A stretch of 57,375 nt of DNA from an uncultured Bacteroidota bacterium (GCA_937928385.1 CALEZD010000094.1:1-57375); one strand, 5' to 3'. Counted from the stretch's first letter, positions 40,117 through 49,944 are shown. Notes: generated by a model not told the origin, from the letters alone. Program-made: numbers and translations.

Positions 40117-40671
40117 TTAACTCTTAGCCGCCCCCTCTCCTTCTTTCCATGTAGGTTGGAAGTTTTGGCTGTATTCGTCAAACTTCACGGTTTTGTATTT
40201 CCCCTCTGCCAGGTACTTCAGTATCATTTCCATTTGCGGCACGGGTTGATAGCCGGCTATGGGTGAGTGGTTCAGGAAGTTTTCTTCCATAAACACAAAG
40301 GTAGGGTAAGACATTTGCCCGTTCATCAGTTGTGCAGCCAGTTGATTGGCGTTATGCTCCGGGGCGAAGCCATATTTCTTGCCCATGAACATGATATCTT
40401 CTTTAGTTTCTGCATTGAACTTAACCGCGTAGAAATGCTCGTTCATGTATTTTATCACATCGGGGTTGCTGAACGTTTTACGGTCCATTACCTTGCACCA
40501 TCCGCACCAGTCGGTATATACATCTACCCATACTTTTTTGGGTTGTTTTTTCATGGCTACCTGCACTTCGTCCCACGTCATCCAGTTGATGCCGCCCTTG
40601 CCTTTTTCACCAGCAAAAGCAGTACCTGCAAACAGTGTTATAGCCAGTAATATCGTTGTTACCTGTTTCAT
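40117..40671 (-). CDS. Exported thioredoxin-fold protein
   Basis: From MKQVTTILLAITLFAGTAFAG the protein has 184 residues with a signal peptide; a start 15 bases upstream is also possible. The thioredoxin-fold domain (about 25-150) contains WVDVYTDWCGWCKVMDRKTF with a CGWC pair, a short insert, and SYPTFVFMEE in place of the cis-proline strand. It resembles thioredoxin_7/DsbD-terminal-like proteins that reduce or receive electrons from periplasmic disulphides. Partner not known. Confidence 0.9.
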   Translation of the reverse strand: MKQVTTILLAITLFAGTAFAGEKGKGGINWMTWDEVQVAMKKQPKKVWVDVYTDWCGWCKVMDRKTFSNPDVIKYMNEHFYAVKFNAETKEDIMFMGKKYGFAPEHNANQLAAQLMNGQMSYPTFVFMEENFLNHSPIAGYQPVPQMEMILKYLAEGKYKTVKFDEYSQNFQPTWKEGEGAAKS

Positions 40672-40756
40672 ATTCATTACATTCAATCATACGAATTTAC
40701 GATTATTTCCATGTAGCTTTGTTAAAGTCTTGTGATAATTATTTTAATATCAATAT

Positions 40757-41314
40757 ATGAAGGTGGCGGTAGCGGTTACAGGTGCCAGCGGGGCGGTATA
40801 TGCCAAGGTATTGCTGGATAAATTGCAACAGTTGGGCGACCAGTTGCAGGAGGTAAGCGTAGTTTGGTCGGACAACGCATATACAGTGTGGCAATACGAA
40901 TTGGGGAATGAAATGTATAAAGATTACCCCTTCAAAGTATGGGGCAAAAATGATTTTATGGCGCCATTCGCATCTGGCAGTTCTACTTACGAGGCCTTGA
41001 TTATTTGCCCCTGCAGTATGGGCACTGTTGGGCGTATTGCTTCAGGTATCAGCAACGACCTTGTGACACGTGCAGCTGATGTGATGCTGAAAGAACGCCG
41101 CAAGCTGATATGCGTGGTGCGCGAAACGCCGTATAATTTGATACAGCTAAAAAATATGACTACGGTAACGGAAGCGGGGGGTATTATATGTCCCGCTACG
41201 CCATCATTTTACAGCAACCCGCAATCTATAGAAGATGTTGCCTATACAGTTGTGTATCGTGTATTGAAACTGGCAGGCCTGAATATAGACGGATATAAAT
41301 GGCAGGAAAAATAG
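40757..41314 (+). CDS. ubiX: UbiX-family flavin prenyltransferase
   Basis: A 185-residue protein opening MKVAVAVTGASGAVYAKVLLDKL, the UbiX FMN-binding start. Further marks are IICPCSMGTVGRIASGISNDLVTRAADVMLKERRKLICVVRETPYN and YTVVYRVLKLAG. UbiX joins dimethylallyl phosphate to reduced FMN to make the prenyl-FMN cofactor of UbiD-type decarboxylases, which in menaquinone producers include late decarboxylation steps. No ubiD lies in the window. It is first in a run with mazG and a sensor kinase, all on one strand with almost no gaps. Confidence 0.93.
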   Translation: MKVAVAVTGASGAVYAKVLLDKLQQLGDQLQEVSVVWSDNAYTVWQYELGNEMYKDYPFKVWGKNDFMAPFASGSSTYEALIICPCSMGTVGRIASGISNDLVTRAADVMLKERRKLICVVRETPYNLIQLKNMTTVTEAGGIICPATPSFYSNPQSIEDVAYTVVYRVLKLAGLNIDGYKWQEK

Positions 41315-41319
41315 AAAGA

Positions 41320-42084
41320 ATGGAATACGCAAAGTCGCTGGACAGGCTGAGAAGGATAATGGATGAACTGCGGGAGCAATGTCCCTGGGATAAAAAGCAG
41401 ACAGCACAAACGCTGAGAATTCAGACCATAGAAGAAACATACGAACTGGCTGATGCGATAACAGAAGACGACTGGCAGGGCATAAAAGAAGAACTGGGGG
41501 ATTTGCTGTTGCACATCGTTTTTTATAGCAAGATAGGTGCGGAGAAAAACCTCTTTACGCTGGAGGATGTGATAGAAGGGGTGTGTAATAAACTGGTGTC
41601 ACGCCATCCCCATATATACAGCCATGTACAGGTGGATGATGCGCAACAGGTGGAGCAAAACTGGGAACAGTTGAAACTGAAAGAAGGTAAGAAGTCAATC
41701 CTGAGCGGGGTACCCCAATCGCTGCCGGCAGTAGTTAAAGCACTGCGCCTGCAAGGCAAAACCAAACAAGTGGGTTTTGAGTGGGATACGGTAGAACAGG
41801 TAAAAGAAAAGGTAGAAGAAGAAATACAGGAATTGTACGAAGCTGTAGACGATGGGCACGCAGAAAAAATTGAAGAAGAATTTGGCGATGTGATGTTCGC
41901 GTTGGTGAACTACGCTCGCTTTGTAAATGTAGACCCTGAACAGGCGTTGGAAAAAACCAATAAAAAATTCATACGCCGTTTTCAGTATATTGAAAAAATG
42001 GCCGCTGAACAGCATAAGGCATTGAAGGATATGACGCTGGAGGAAATGGATACCTTATGGAACAGGGCAAAAGAAATGGAATAA
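41320..42084 (+). CDS. mazG: Nucleoside triphosphate pyrophosphohydrolase MazG
   Basis: A 254-residue MazG with two all-alpha MazG domains, which hydrolyses (d)NTPs to monophosphates and pyrophosphate and so limits misincorporation or ppGpp-related stress. The first repeat has CPWDKKQTAQTL, EETYELADAI and EELGDLLLHIVF; the second EVEEEIQELYEAVDDG-like sequence and EEFGDVMFALVN. The start at MEYAKSLDRL is chosen from family length; an ATG 21 bases upstream is in frame and would overlap ubiX by 16 bases. The sensor kinase begins 4 bases after its stop. Confidence 0.94.
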   Translation: MEYAKSLDRLRRIMDELREQCPWDKKQTAQTLRIQTIEETYELADAITEDDWQGIKEELGDLLLHIVFYSKIGAEKNLFTLEDVIEGVCNKLVSRHPHIYSHVQVDDAQQVEQNWEQLKLKEGKKSILSGVPQSLPAVVKALRLQGKTKQVGFEWDTVEQVKEKVEEEIQELYEAVDDGHAEKIEEEFGDVMFALVNYARFVNVDPEQALEKTNKKFIRRFQYIEKMAAEQHKALKDMTLEEMDTLWNRAKEME

Positions 42085-42088
42085 CTGA

Positions 42089-45000
42089 GTGTTCAAACGC
42101 TATCCATACAAAGGTTGGCTGCTACTGGCTCTGCTGCTGTGGGGGCTGGCAATAGCCCGCTATTACCAGGCGCGCAGGTCGGTTACACCGGTAAGTATGG
42201 CTAATACCATACAGCGCGACCTGCAGCAGAAAGAAGACGCCTTTTCCCTGTTGTTCAATGATGATGGCCTTATCCAAAGGATATTTTCCGGTACCCTTTC
42301 GGCTAATGATATAGACAGGCTGGTAGATCAACCCTTCGGGCTATATGCGTACCGCAACGATACCGTCATCTTCTGGAATACAAATAAGCTGCTGGCAGAC
42401 TGCGAACACCCGGTAGCACCTATTGGTGAAGAAGGGCTGTATTATAATGAACGTGGCAAGTTTGTAAAAGCATGTATAGAGCCTGATACTACCAGGCACT
42501 ACGAAAAGATTGTAGTACTTTACCCCATAGTTACTACTTATCCTTTTGAGAATACCTACCTGCACTCTTCGTTTGAGGCGGCTCCATATATACCGCTCAA
42601 TACCCTGGTTTCGCCGCGGCAAACTGCCGGTAGTTTGCCCATAGTCAATAATGAAGGGAAAACGGTTTTTCATGTACAGTTCAATCCCGACACGCTACCC
42701 GAATGGCCGCCGGGTATCGCTATTATCGGGTTGATACTTGCTGCATTGTTGTTCACAATATTTTGGTTTCAGCTTATTACTACCTATTATACGCGCAACA
42801 AATCGTTCTGGCATGGTTTCTTGTTGCTGGCAGTAGTTTTAGGCGCGCTCAGGGTGCTTACCTACTGGTTAGGCTTACCGTTCAACCTGGAAGTACTCCC
42901 CCTTTTCAGGCCGCAGTTATATGCCAGTAGTGCAATGCTCAATTCCCTGGGGCAGCTTTTATTAAATGCGCTATTGTTTTTATGGCTTGTGATATTCATA
43001 CTACGTCATGCACGTCATGAAGTACTTGCTGAGTTTAACATATCCACATCTGTAAAGATGCTGTTGGCGATACTGGTGATTGTCGGATTTTTTATTTATT
43101 CCTTTGGGTATATTAATATCATCAGCTCTCTCATTACCGACTCTAATATTTCTTTTGATGTCAGCCATTTTTACACTATTTCCACATATACTATCACAGG
43201 GCTGTTTATAGTAGCTATTATTACGGTTGCCTCGTTTATGGTAGGCTACCTGCTAAGTATACAACTCAGGATACTGGTGAGTAATAAATGGCTGAAGTAT
43301 GCCATGATGGCTTTGATAGGTTTCATCATGATATGGCTTAGTGATACGGTTACACCACCTTATGTGTCTTACCTCTTGTTGCTTTGGCTGGTGGTATTCA
43401 TCATGCTGATGGATATCAACAAACTACAACCCGGAGCCGACTTGTATTCACCACAAATGATATTCTGGTGCGCTTTTGTGTTTATGTTCAGCACTGGTAT
43501 TCTGCAGTACTTCAATTATGTAAAGGAAAGAGAAGCACGTTTGGCTTTTGCTGAAAAAGCGCTGCAGCAGAGAGATGACGTAACAGAATTTACTTTCAGG
43601 GCTATTGCGGAAAATATTGTAGAAGACCCCGTGCTGAAATCTTTTATTACGCACCCTGACAAGAATGGAAGGAAAGAGATTGATGAAAGGTTTGACGCGT
43701 TGTACCTGGGCGGGCACATGAATAAATACCAATCCAGGTTGCTGATATTCGATAGAATGGGGCGTAGCTTGTACAATAATGATACGCTGAGTTACAATAG
43801 TTTAATAGCACAGGTGAGGTCAAGTGAACCAACACTGACACGTCACCTTTATTATCGTGAAAATGCACAGGACGGACGTTACTACCTGGCACAGGTGCCG
43901 GTTGCAAAAGCAGATACCGGAAAGGCAGAAATATTAGGCTATGTATTTATTGACATGGCTGTGAAAGAAGCTACCGGCGAAACTGTGTACCCCGAACTGT
44001 TGCAGCCTGGCACAGTTGTGGGCAGCCGCAATGAAGAAGGTTACTCTTATGCTGTATATGTTAATAACAGGCTACTGACACAAACCACAGACTATAATTT
44101 TCCTATTTACCTCACTGACACTATTTCAGGCGAATACAGTTTTACAGAATACGCAGGCTCTTCAGAACTCAGGTACCGCCAGGGAGAAAGGACTGTCTTT
44201 GTAATACGCTACCATAGGCTGTGGCTGGAAAGCATCACTTTGTTTTCTTACCTCTTTGGTATGCAGATGATACTCTCACTTATTTCTGTATTCTACCGCA
44301 TATACCTGTTGTTTATACTCAGGAGCGGCAGGCAGGAAAAACTGGTAAATTTCACACTTAGGCGCCGGATACATATTTCATTCCTCGGCATTGTGTTTAT
44401 ATCGTTCATTATCATCGGTTTAATAACAATCCTGTTTTTTACAGTGCAGTACAAGCAAAACAGCAGGCGAAAGCAGCAACTGGTGATGCAGCTGGTAGAA
44501 CGCGCTACGCTGCAATACCTGAAAGACAACAAGGCAGACAACGGCAATAATGAGTATAACAAATTGGTGTATTCAACTGCGTTCAGGTATTTTATCACAG
44601 GTATCTCTAATGCGCAGAAAATAGATGTCAATGTCTATCATGCCAGCGGTGTGCTAAATGTTACATCGCAAGAGGATATTTACGACCGCAATTTATTTGC
44701 ACGTATTATTCCGCCCGATGCATATTACGAATTAAGCGAACGCGGCAACCAGTTCCTGATACAAGACGAGCATATCGGCAAGCTGTCTTATGTGTCCTGC
44801 TACAAGCCTATTCGTAATAAAGAAGGATTGACTTTAGGATATATCAATGTACCGTTCTTCTCATCAGAAAAAGAACTGAATTTCCAGATATCCAGCATCC
44901 TGGTCGGCCTCATTAATCTTTATGCATTCGTATTCCTGTTTTCAGGCGTGCTTACGGTATTCATTACACGTTGGATTACCAAATCACTCAGTATTGTAAT

Positions 45001-45823
45001 CAAGAGTTTCAGTCGCTTTAGCCTCAGCAAGAATGAACCGGTAAGCTGGCCTTATGATGATGAAATAGGACTGCTGGTGAATGAGTACAACAAGATGGTG
45101 AAGAAAGCGGAAGAGAATGCACGACTGTTGGCACAAAGCGAACGTGAAGGGGCGTGGCGCGAGATGGCACAGCAGGTAGCGCATGAAATCAAAAACCCGC
45201 TCACCCCCATGAAGCTGAATATACAATACCTGCAACAGGCGCTCAACAATAACTACCCTAACGTCAATGAGCTGGCTAAAAAGGTGTCGGAATCGCTGAT
45301 TGAGCAAATCAACAACCTCTCCTATATAGCCTCCGAATTTTCAGACTTTGCTAAAATGCCCGAGGCCAAACCGGAAAAATTTGACCTTAACGAACTCCTT
45401 CAACGTACGGTAGACCTGTATAAAAATCAAAGTGAAGTAACTGTAAGTTTTAATCCATTTGCAGGGAAACTGGAAGTGTATACAGATAAAAGCCAGTTGT
45501 TGCGCGTATGTAACAACCTGCTGGAAAATGCCGTGCAAGCCATACCTGCCGAAAGGGAAGGAAGGGTAGATGTAAGCTTAAGTATGGAAGGAGATGATGC
45601 GTTGATAGCATTTGCTGATAATGGCACTGGTATCGAGGGTGAAGCAGTAGGCAGAATATTTCAGCCATACTTCACTACCAAAACATCAGGTACCGGGCTG
45701 GGCCTGGCCATGACTAAAAAGATTATCGAATTTTGGAAAGGGACGATACGTTTTGAAACTACACCAGGCAAGGGCACTACTTTTTATATCACAGTGCCTT
45801 TGGCTAATGGTAATGAAAACTAA
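42089..45823 (+). CDS. Giant multi-sensor membrane histidine kinase
   Basis: A 1244-residue kinase starting with GTG four bases after mazG. Its order is: one helix (about 9-25), an extracytoplasmic domain (26-206), eight clustered helices (about 208-475), a second extracytoplasmic domain (480-708), two helices (711-745, 762-787), a third sensor loop (790-930), a helix (936-960), HAMP, HisKA with QVAHEIKNPLTPMKL (phosphoacceptor H1032) and HATPase with NNLLENAVQAIP, FADNGTGIEG and GTGLGLAMTKKI. The HisKA/HATPase pair is NtrY/NtrB-like. No response regulator lies nearby. Confidence 0.92.
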   Translation: MFKRYPYKGWLLLALLLWGLAIARYYQARRSVTPVSMANTIQRDLQQKEDAFSLLFNDDGLIQRIFSGTLSANDIDRLVDQPFGLYAYRNDTVIFWNTNKLLADCEHPVAPIGEEGLYYNERGKFVKACIEPDTTRHYEKIVVLYPIVTTYPFENTYLHSSFEAAPYIPLNTLVSPRQTAGSLPIVNNEGKTVFHVQFNPDTLPEWPPGIAIIGLILAALLFTIFWFQLITTYYTRNKSFWHGFLLLAVVLGALRVLTYWLGLPFNLEVLPLFRPQLYASSAMLNSLGQLLLNALLFLWLVIFILRHARHEVLAEFNISTSVKMLLAILVIVGFFIYSFGYINIISSLITDSNISFDVSHFYTISTYTITGLFIVAIITVASFMVGYLLSIQLRILVSNKWLKYAMMALIGFIMIWLSDTVTPPYVSYLLLLWLVVFIMLMDINKLQPGADLYSPQMIFWCAFVFMFSTGILQYFNYVKEREARLAFAEKALQQRDDVTEFTFRAIAENIVEDPVLKSFITHPDKNGRKEIDERFDALYLGGHMNKYQSRLLIFDRMGRSLYNNDTLSYNSLIAQVRSSEPTLTRHLYYRENAQDGRYYLAQVPVAKADTGKAEILGYVFIDMAVKEATGETVYPELLQPGTVVGSRNEEGYSYAVYVNNRLLTQTTDYNFPIYLTDTISGEYSFTEYAGSSELRYRQGERTVFVIRYHRLWLESITLFSYLFGMQMILSLISVFYRIYLLFILRSGRQEKLVNFTLRRRIHISFLGIVFISFIIIGLITILFFTVQYKQNSRRKQQLVMQLVERATLQYLKDNKADNGNNEYNKLVYSTAFRYFITGISNAQKIDVNVYHASGVLNVTSQEDIYDRNLFARIIPPDAYYELSERGNQFLIQDEHIGKLSYVSCYKPIRNKEGLTLGYINVPFFSSEKELNFQISSILVGLINLYAFVFLFSGVLTVFITRWITKSLSIVIKSFSRFSLSKNEPVSWPYDDEIGLLVNEYNKMVKKAEENARLLAQSEREGAWREMAQQVAHEIKNPLTPMKLNIQYLQQALNNNYPNVNELAKKVSESLIEQINNLSYIASEFSDFAKMPEAKPEKFDLNELLQRTVDLYKNQSEVTVSFNPFAGKLEVYTDKSQLLRVCNNLLENAVQAIPAEREGRVDVSLSMEGDDALIAFADNGTGIEGEAVGRIFQPYFTTKTSGTGLGLAMTKKIIEFWKGTIRFETTPGKGTTFYITVPLANGNEN

Positions 45824-46831
45824 TTACCACACCTGTACTTCTCGCTCAAGTGTGATGCTGAATTTTTGTTGAACAGTTTGCAGGACCTTTTCAGATAATT
45901 CCCATATTTCTTTGCCTGTAGCTTTTCCCTTGTTTACCAGCACCAGTGCTTGCTTTTCATGTACGCCCGTATTGCCTGCTGTATAGCCTTTCAGTCCGCA
46001 TTGCTCTATCAGCCAACCCGCAGGTACTTTTATATAATTGTCGTCTATAGGGTATGATGGTATGCCGGGATACTGTTGTTGCAGTACTTCATAATGGGCC
46101 TTGGCTACAGAAGGGTTTTTAAAAAAACTACCTGCGTTGCCAATCACTTTAGGGTCGGGCAGTTTGCTGCTGCGTATGGCTATTACGGCATCGGCTATAG
46201 CTTTGATAGATAACTCTGTGATGCCCATCTTTTCCAGCTCTTGTGTGATGGCACCGTAAGAGGTATTGAATACTGCTTTTTTATTCAGCTTGAACAGTAC
46301 ATCCGTGATAAATACTTTGCCCTTCAATTCATGCTTGAATATACTGTCCCTGTAGCCGAACCCGCATTGCTCATTGTTGAGTGTGATGTATTGTTGTTCA
46401 TCCCAATTCCAGCCCGTTACTTCTTCTATTACTTCTTTCACTTCTATCCCGTAAGCGCCTATATTCTGCATAGGGGCGGCACCAACCGTGCCGGGTATCA
46501 GTGCCAGGTTTTCTATACCAGCCCAGTTTTTGTCTATGGCATACATCACCAGCTCATGCCACACTTCGCCCGATGCCACTTTCAGCCATACATGGTCGTT
46601 ATCTTCCTTTATATGTTCAATGCCTTTTAACCGGTTGAGTATGGTTATTTCGTTTACATCCTGTGTCAGCAATATATTGCTACCCCCGCCTATTACGTGT
46701 TTTTCACCGGGCCAATCAGTAGTTATTTCCGGTATTTGGCTTTTATCCGTTAGCTGAATAAAATATGCAGCCCGGGCATCTATGCCGAATGTATTGTATG
46801 GTTTTAAAGAAATATTATTCTGTACCTGCAT
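45824..46831 (-). CDS. murB: UDP-N-acetylenolpyruvoylglucosamine reductase
   Basis: From MQVQNNISLKPYNTFGI the protein has 335 residues. MurB reduces enolpyruvyl-UDP-GlcNAc to UDP-MurNAc with FAD and NADPH in peptidoglycan precursor synthesis. FAD-binding marks are GGGSNILL and IPGTVGAAPMQNIGAYGIEV; the reaction residues lie in FGYRDSIFK, AGSFFKNP and the C-terminal GVHEKQALVLVN. It ends one base from the kinase gene on the opposite strand. The epimerase gene lies 30 bases upstream on the same strand. Confidence 0.95.
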   Translation of the reverse strand: MQVQNNISLKPYNTFGIDARAAYFIQLTDKSQIPEITTDWPGEKHVIGGGSNILLTQDVNEITILNRLKGIEHIKEDNDHVWLKVASGEVWHELVMYAIDKNWAGIENLALIPGTVGAAPMQNIGAYGIEVKEVIEEVTGWNWDEQQYITLNNEQCGFGYRDSIFKHELKGKVFITDVLFKLNKKAVFNTSYGAITQELEKMGITELSIKAIADAVIAIRSSKLPDPKVIGNAGSFFKNPSVAKAHYEVLQQQYPGIPSYPIDDNYIKVPAGWLIEQCGLKGYTAGNTGVHEKQALVLVNKGKATGKEIWELSEKVLQTVQQKFSITLEREVQVW

Positions 46832-46837
46832 GAGTAA

Positions 46838-46845
46838 CAAAAATA
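46838..46845 (-). promoter_or_regulatory. Bacteroidota -7 promoter box for murB
   Basis: TATTTTTG on the minus strand matches TAnnTTTG and ends 6 bases before the murB ATG at 46831, again implying a leaderless or near-leaderless transcript and favouring that start over an ATG 9 bases upstream. Confidence 0.5.
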
Positions 46846-46861
46846 GAAATACAGCTTTGAT

Positions 46862-47893
46862 TTATTTTTCAAACTTTTTGCCTGCAAAGCGCACACCCAA
46901 ACCTGGTTCTCCACTCAGCCTGATAAAACCGTTGTTATAGGTCAGTCCGGTGGCGATATCCTCTTTCAGCAGTAACGGGCCATCTGCATCCAACTCGTCC
47001 AGCAAAGGTATCAGGTTAGCTATTGCAGCCGACCCTATTGTAGCCTCGCACATAGCGCCTATCATGGTTTTTAGCCCCAGTTTCTTAGCCTCGTCTATCA
47101 TTCTCAATGCCGGGGTAATGCCACCGCATTTGGTCAGTTTGATGTTCACACCGTGAAATCCCTCCGCGCACAGGCGAACGTCTTTTTCTTCTCGGCAGCT
47201 TTCATCGGCATACAAGGGCAATGGTGATATAACCTTCAGTTCTTTTTGTTCTTCTGTAGCATTGCGGTGCAGGGGTTGTTCCACCATTTGTACACCCAGT
47301 TTCACCAATTCAGGTAAAATCTGTTTTGCTTCATCAAAGTTCCAGCCTTCATTGGCATCTACACGAATAGCAGCATTGGTATTATTGCGTATAGCGCGTA
47401 CAGTATCTATATCATCAGGTCTGCCCATCTTCACTTTGTACAGTGGCCATGGGTTTGCCTTCAGCTTTTGCAACATTTCTTCAGGCGTGTCTATGCCTAT
47501 TGTATAATCTGTAATAGGCACATTATCCCATTTCAATCCCAATACCTCGTACAAAGGCTTACCACGCATTTTTGAGAATAGGTCCCATGCTGCAATGTCC
47601 AGCGCCGCCATCAGGAAATTTTGCCCCGGCATCAGGTGGTGCAGAAAATGCCAGAAACGTTCAGGATTGGTCATGGCGTATCGTTCAATGGCATGGCGTT
47701 TATTATCCAGTTCTGCCATCATACTCTCCAACGTAACATCATAATATGATATAGCACCAACTTCACCCAGGCCGAAGAGTCCGCGCGTAGCCAAAACAAC
47801 CACCAATACAGGCTGATGTGTCTTGGTGCCCTTGTATGTGGTAAAAGGGTATTTGAAAGCCAGCTCGAAGGGATAATATTTTACCTGCAACAT
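46862..47893 (-). CDS. Dipeptide (L-Ala-D/L-Glu) epimerase, enolase superfamily
   Basis: A 343-residue enolase-superfamily enzyme that epimerises L-Ala-D-Glu and similar dipeptides released during murein recycling. The barrel shows the KxK base in YKVKMGRPD, the metal ligands in IRVDANEGWNF, MVEQPL and YADESC, and the second catalytic lysine in VNIKLTKCGGI. The C-terminal end PGLGVRF is also typical. Exact dipeptide specificity varies in this group. Upstream of murB on the same strand, it forms a cell-wall pair with it. Confidence 0.85.
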   Translation of the reverse strand: MLQVKYYPFELAFKYPFTTYKGTKTHQPVLVVVLATRGLFGLGEVGAISYYDVTLESMMAELDNKRHAIERYAMTNPERFWHFLHHLMPGQNFLMAALDIAAWDLFSKMRGKPLYEVLGLKWDNVPITDYTIGIDTPEEMLQKLKANPWPLYKVKMGRPDDIDTVRAIRNNTNAAIRVDANEGWNFDEAKQILPELVKLGVQMVEQPLHRNATEEQKELKVISPLPLYADESCREEKDVRLCAEGFHGVNIKLTKCGGITPALRMIDEAKKLGLKTMIGAMCEATIGSAAIANLIPLLDELDADGPLLLKEDIATGLTYNNGFIRLSGEPGLGVRFAGKKFEK

Positions 47894-47909
47894 TCCTTGA
47901 AATTGATAC

Positions 47910-47917
47910 TACTTTTG
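47910..47917 (+). promoter_or_regulatory. Bacteroidota -7 promoter box for the glycosyltransferase
   Basis: TACTTTTG matches TAnnTTTG and lies 19 bases before the start at 47937, within the 43-base gap between two divergent genes. Confidence 0.5.
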
Positions 47918-47936
47918 CGGTTGGAAAAATAAGCTT

Positions 47937-49577
47937 ATGCCGAAAATACCAACCTGGGTTTTTATTCTGTTGGCAATATTACATATATCTGCGGTAAGGG
48001 TGGGTGTAATGGATATTGATGCATCACAATATGCAGAAATAAGCCGGGAGATGATGGAAAGCGATAACTGGTTGCACCTGTACGACCGCGGGATTGATTA
48101 CCTGGATAAACCGCCTTTCCTGTTCTGGATTAGCGCCTTGGGTATGAAGATATTCGGAGTGGGCAATTTTGGTTTCAAGCTGCCTTCTATATTATTTGCC
48201 CTGTTCGCCATATATGCTACCTACAGGCTGGCCAGGCTGCTGTATGGAGAGGCTACAGGCCGCATGGCGGCATTGATATTCGGCTCCTGCCAGGGGCTGT
48301 TCCTTATGAGCAATGATATACGGACCGATACCGTACTGATGAGTTGGGTGATAACTGCTGTATGGCTGATCAAAGAATGGGATGTCCACCGCAAACTGCA
48401 TCATTTATTACTGGGTTGCGCAGCAATAGCCTTTGGCATGATGAGCAAAGGGCCCATCGCATTACTTGTTCCTATATTCTGTTTCGGCAGCGATTGGTTA
48501 TTAAAGCGCGAATGGAAAAAGTTCTTCCAATGGCAGTACCTGTTAGGCATCCTTGTCATTGCTGTGCTGCTGATACCTATGAGTATCGGGCTATACCAGC
48601 AGTTTGATGCACAGCCTGGGAAGACCGTCAATGGATTGACAGGAGTGTCGGGGTTACGTTTTTTTTACTGGTCGCAAAGCTTTGGACGTATTACAGGTGA
48701 GAGCCCATGGAACAATGGCGCAGGGTTGGATTTCCTGTTCACGAATATGCTATGGTCATTCCTGCCATGGATATTCCTGTTTATCCCTGCACTTATTATC
48801 AAAATTGTTCAGCTATTCAGACAAAAGTTTCGCCTGCAACCCGGGCAGGAATGGATAACAACCGGCGGGTTTATACTGGCATACCTGGCATTGGGCTCAT
48901 CGCGCTACCAGTTGCCGCATTATATCTTCGTAGTGTTCCCACTGGCGGCAATTATGGTTGCTGCATTGCTTAAAGATTTTTTCGAGGGTAAGTATCCCCG
49001 GTTGTATAATATATTCAAACCTCTGCAGTGGGCGGTTGCTTTCCTGTTACTCCTGGTTGCATTACTCATTGTAGCCTATGTATTTCCCGGTGGTGCTGTA
49101 TGGATAACCTTGTGGGGAGTTGCTTTCATAGTGTTAATCATTATAGCAGTTCATAAAAATATACGCCCGAAGTTATTCTGGCAGAGCGTGGCGGCGATTA
49201 TGCTCAGCAATTTTTTCCTCACCAACCATTTTTATTATCGCCTGATGGATTACCAACTCGGTAACCAGATGGCAGAATACATAGAGCAGAATAATATTCC
49301 TGCGCCGGATATTATACAGTACCGTATGAAGGACCCGCTGAACGCTTTCCACTTTTATGCTGAATCCGTTATCTCAAAAGACAGTACAGCCATAATACCC
49401 GGCAAGTATGTGCTGACACAGAACGAAGGCTTGGCGGTACTACAGGGTAGCGGCTATCAATATGAGATGGTGACAACAGGCAAATGTTTCCGCATCAGCG
49501 AACTGAAACCTGCATTCCTCAATCCTGACACGAGGGAAGAAAGCATGCAGGATTATTATTTTTTGCGCATAAAATAA
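47937..49577 (+). CDS. ArnT-like membrane glycosyltransferase (GT-C, PMT_2 family)
   Basis: A 546-residue membrane enzyme with about twelve helices and a C-terminal soluble tail (about 440-546). The first loop holds MDIDASQYAEISREMMES, whose acidic residues are the likely catalytic/metal site, and YLDKPPFLFWISALGMKIFG, the ArnT/PMT_2 signature. It should transfer a sugar from a polyprenyl phosphate carrier to lipid A or a similar periplasmic acceptor. Which sugar and acceptor cannot be told. It converges on a small membrane protein gene with a 6-base gap. Confidence 0.88.
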   Translation: MPKIPTWVFILLAILHISAVRVGVMDIDASQYAEISREMMESDNWLHLYDRGIDYLDKPPFLFWISALGMKIFGVGNFGFKLPSILFALFAIYATYRLARLLYGEATGRMAALIFGSCQGLFLMSNDIRTDTVLMSWVITAVWLIKEWDVHRKLHHLLLGCAAIAFGMMSKGPIALLVPIFCFGSDWLLKREWKKFFQWQYLLGILVIAVLLIPMSIGLYQQFDAQPGKTVNGLTGVSGLRFFYWSQSFGRITGESPWNNGAGLDFLFTNMLWSFLPWIFLFIPALIIKIVQLFRQKFRLQPGQEWITTGGFILAYLALGSSRYQLPHYIFVVFPLAAIMVAALLKDFFEGKYPRLYNIFKPLQWAVAFLLLLVALLIVAYVFPGGAVWITLWGVAFIVLIIIAVHKNIRPKLFWQSVAAIMLSNFFLTNHFYYRLMDYQLGNQMAEYIEQNNIPAPDIIQYRMKDPLNAFHFYAESVISKDSTAIIPGKYVLTQNEGLAVLQGSGYQYEMVTTGKCFRISELKPAFLNPDTREESMQDYYFLRIK

Positions 49578-49583
49578 TATTAT

Positions 49584-49856
49584 CTATTGATAGAATAAAA
49601 ATACAATTCGTAATTCCCAAAGGTTAAGCAAAAGAATTATCGCTAACAACAATACATTCCATTTAGTTTTAAAAACGGTTCTTCTGAAGTAGATAATCAA
49701 TCCTGTTAAAAGCATGATTGATATTATACAGATGTAAGGAAACCATAGAAAAGGGTACATTCCCATTTCACCCCCAGAATACTGAGAGGCGATTAAAAAG
49801 GGGATGAAGAGGGCAATGATATTTAGTGCCAATAATACTATCAGGTATCGTTTCAC
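49584..49856 (-). CDS. Small membrane protein of unknown function
   Basis: A 90-residue protein with three hydrophobic segments (about 4-24, 36-57, 66-88), short charged loops (YFRRTVFKTKW) and an N-terminus MKRYL. It looks like a genuine small inner-membrane protein but no family was recognised. It lies tail to tail with the glycosyltransferase. Confidence 0.6.
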   Translation of the reverse strand: MKRYLIVLLALNIIALFIPFLIASQYSGGEMGMYPFLWFPYICIISIMLLTGLIIYFRRTVFKTKWNVLLLAIILLLNLWELRIVFLFYQ

Positions 49857-49944
49857 AAATCAAATATATGAATCAATGGTCACTTTTGCGGTTACTCTCG
49901 TGGATGTTCTGCCAGTATCCATAATAGAACCAGCACCGGTTGGT

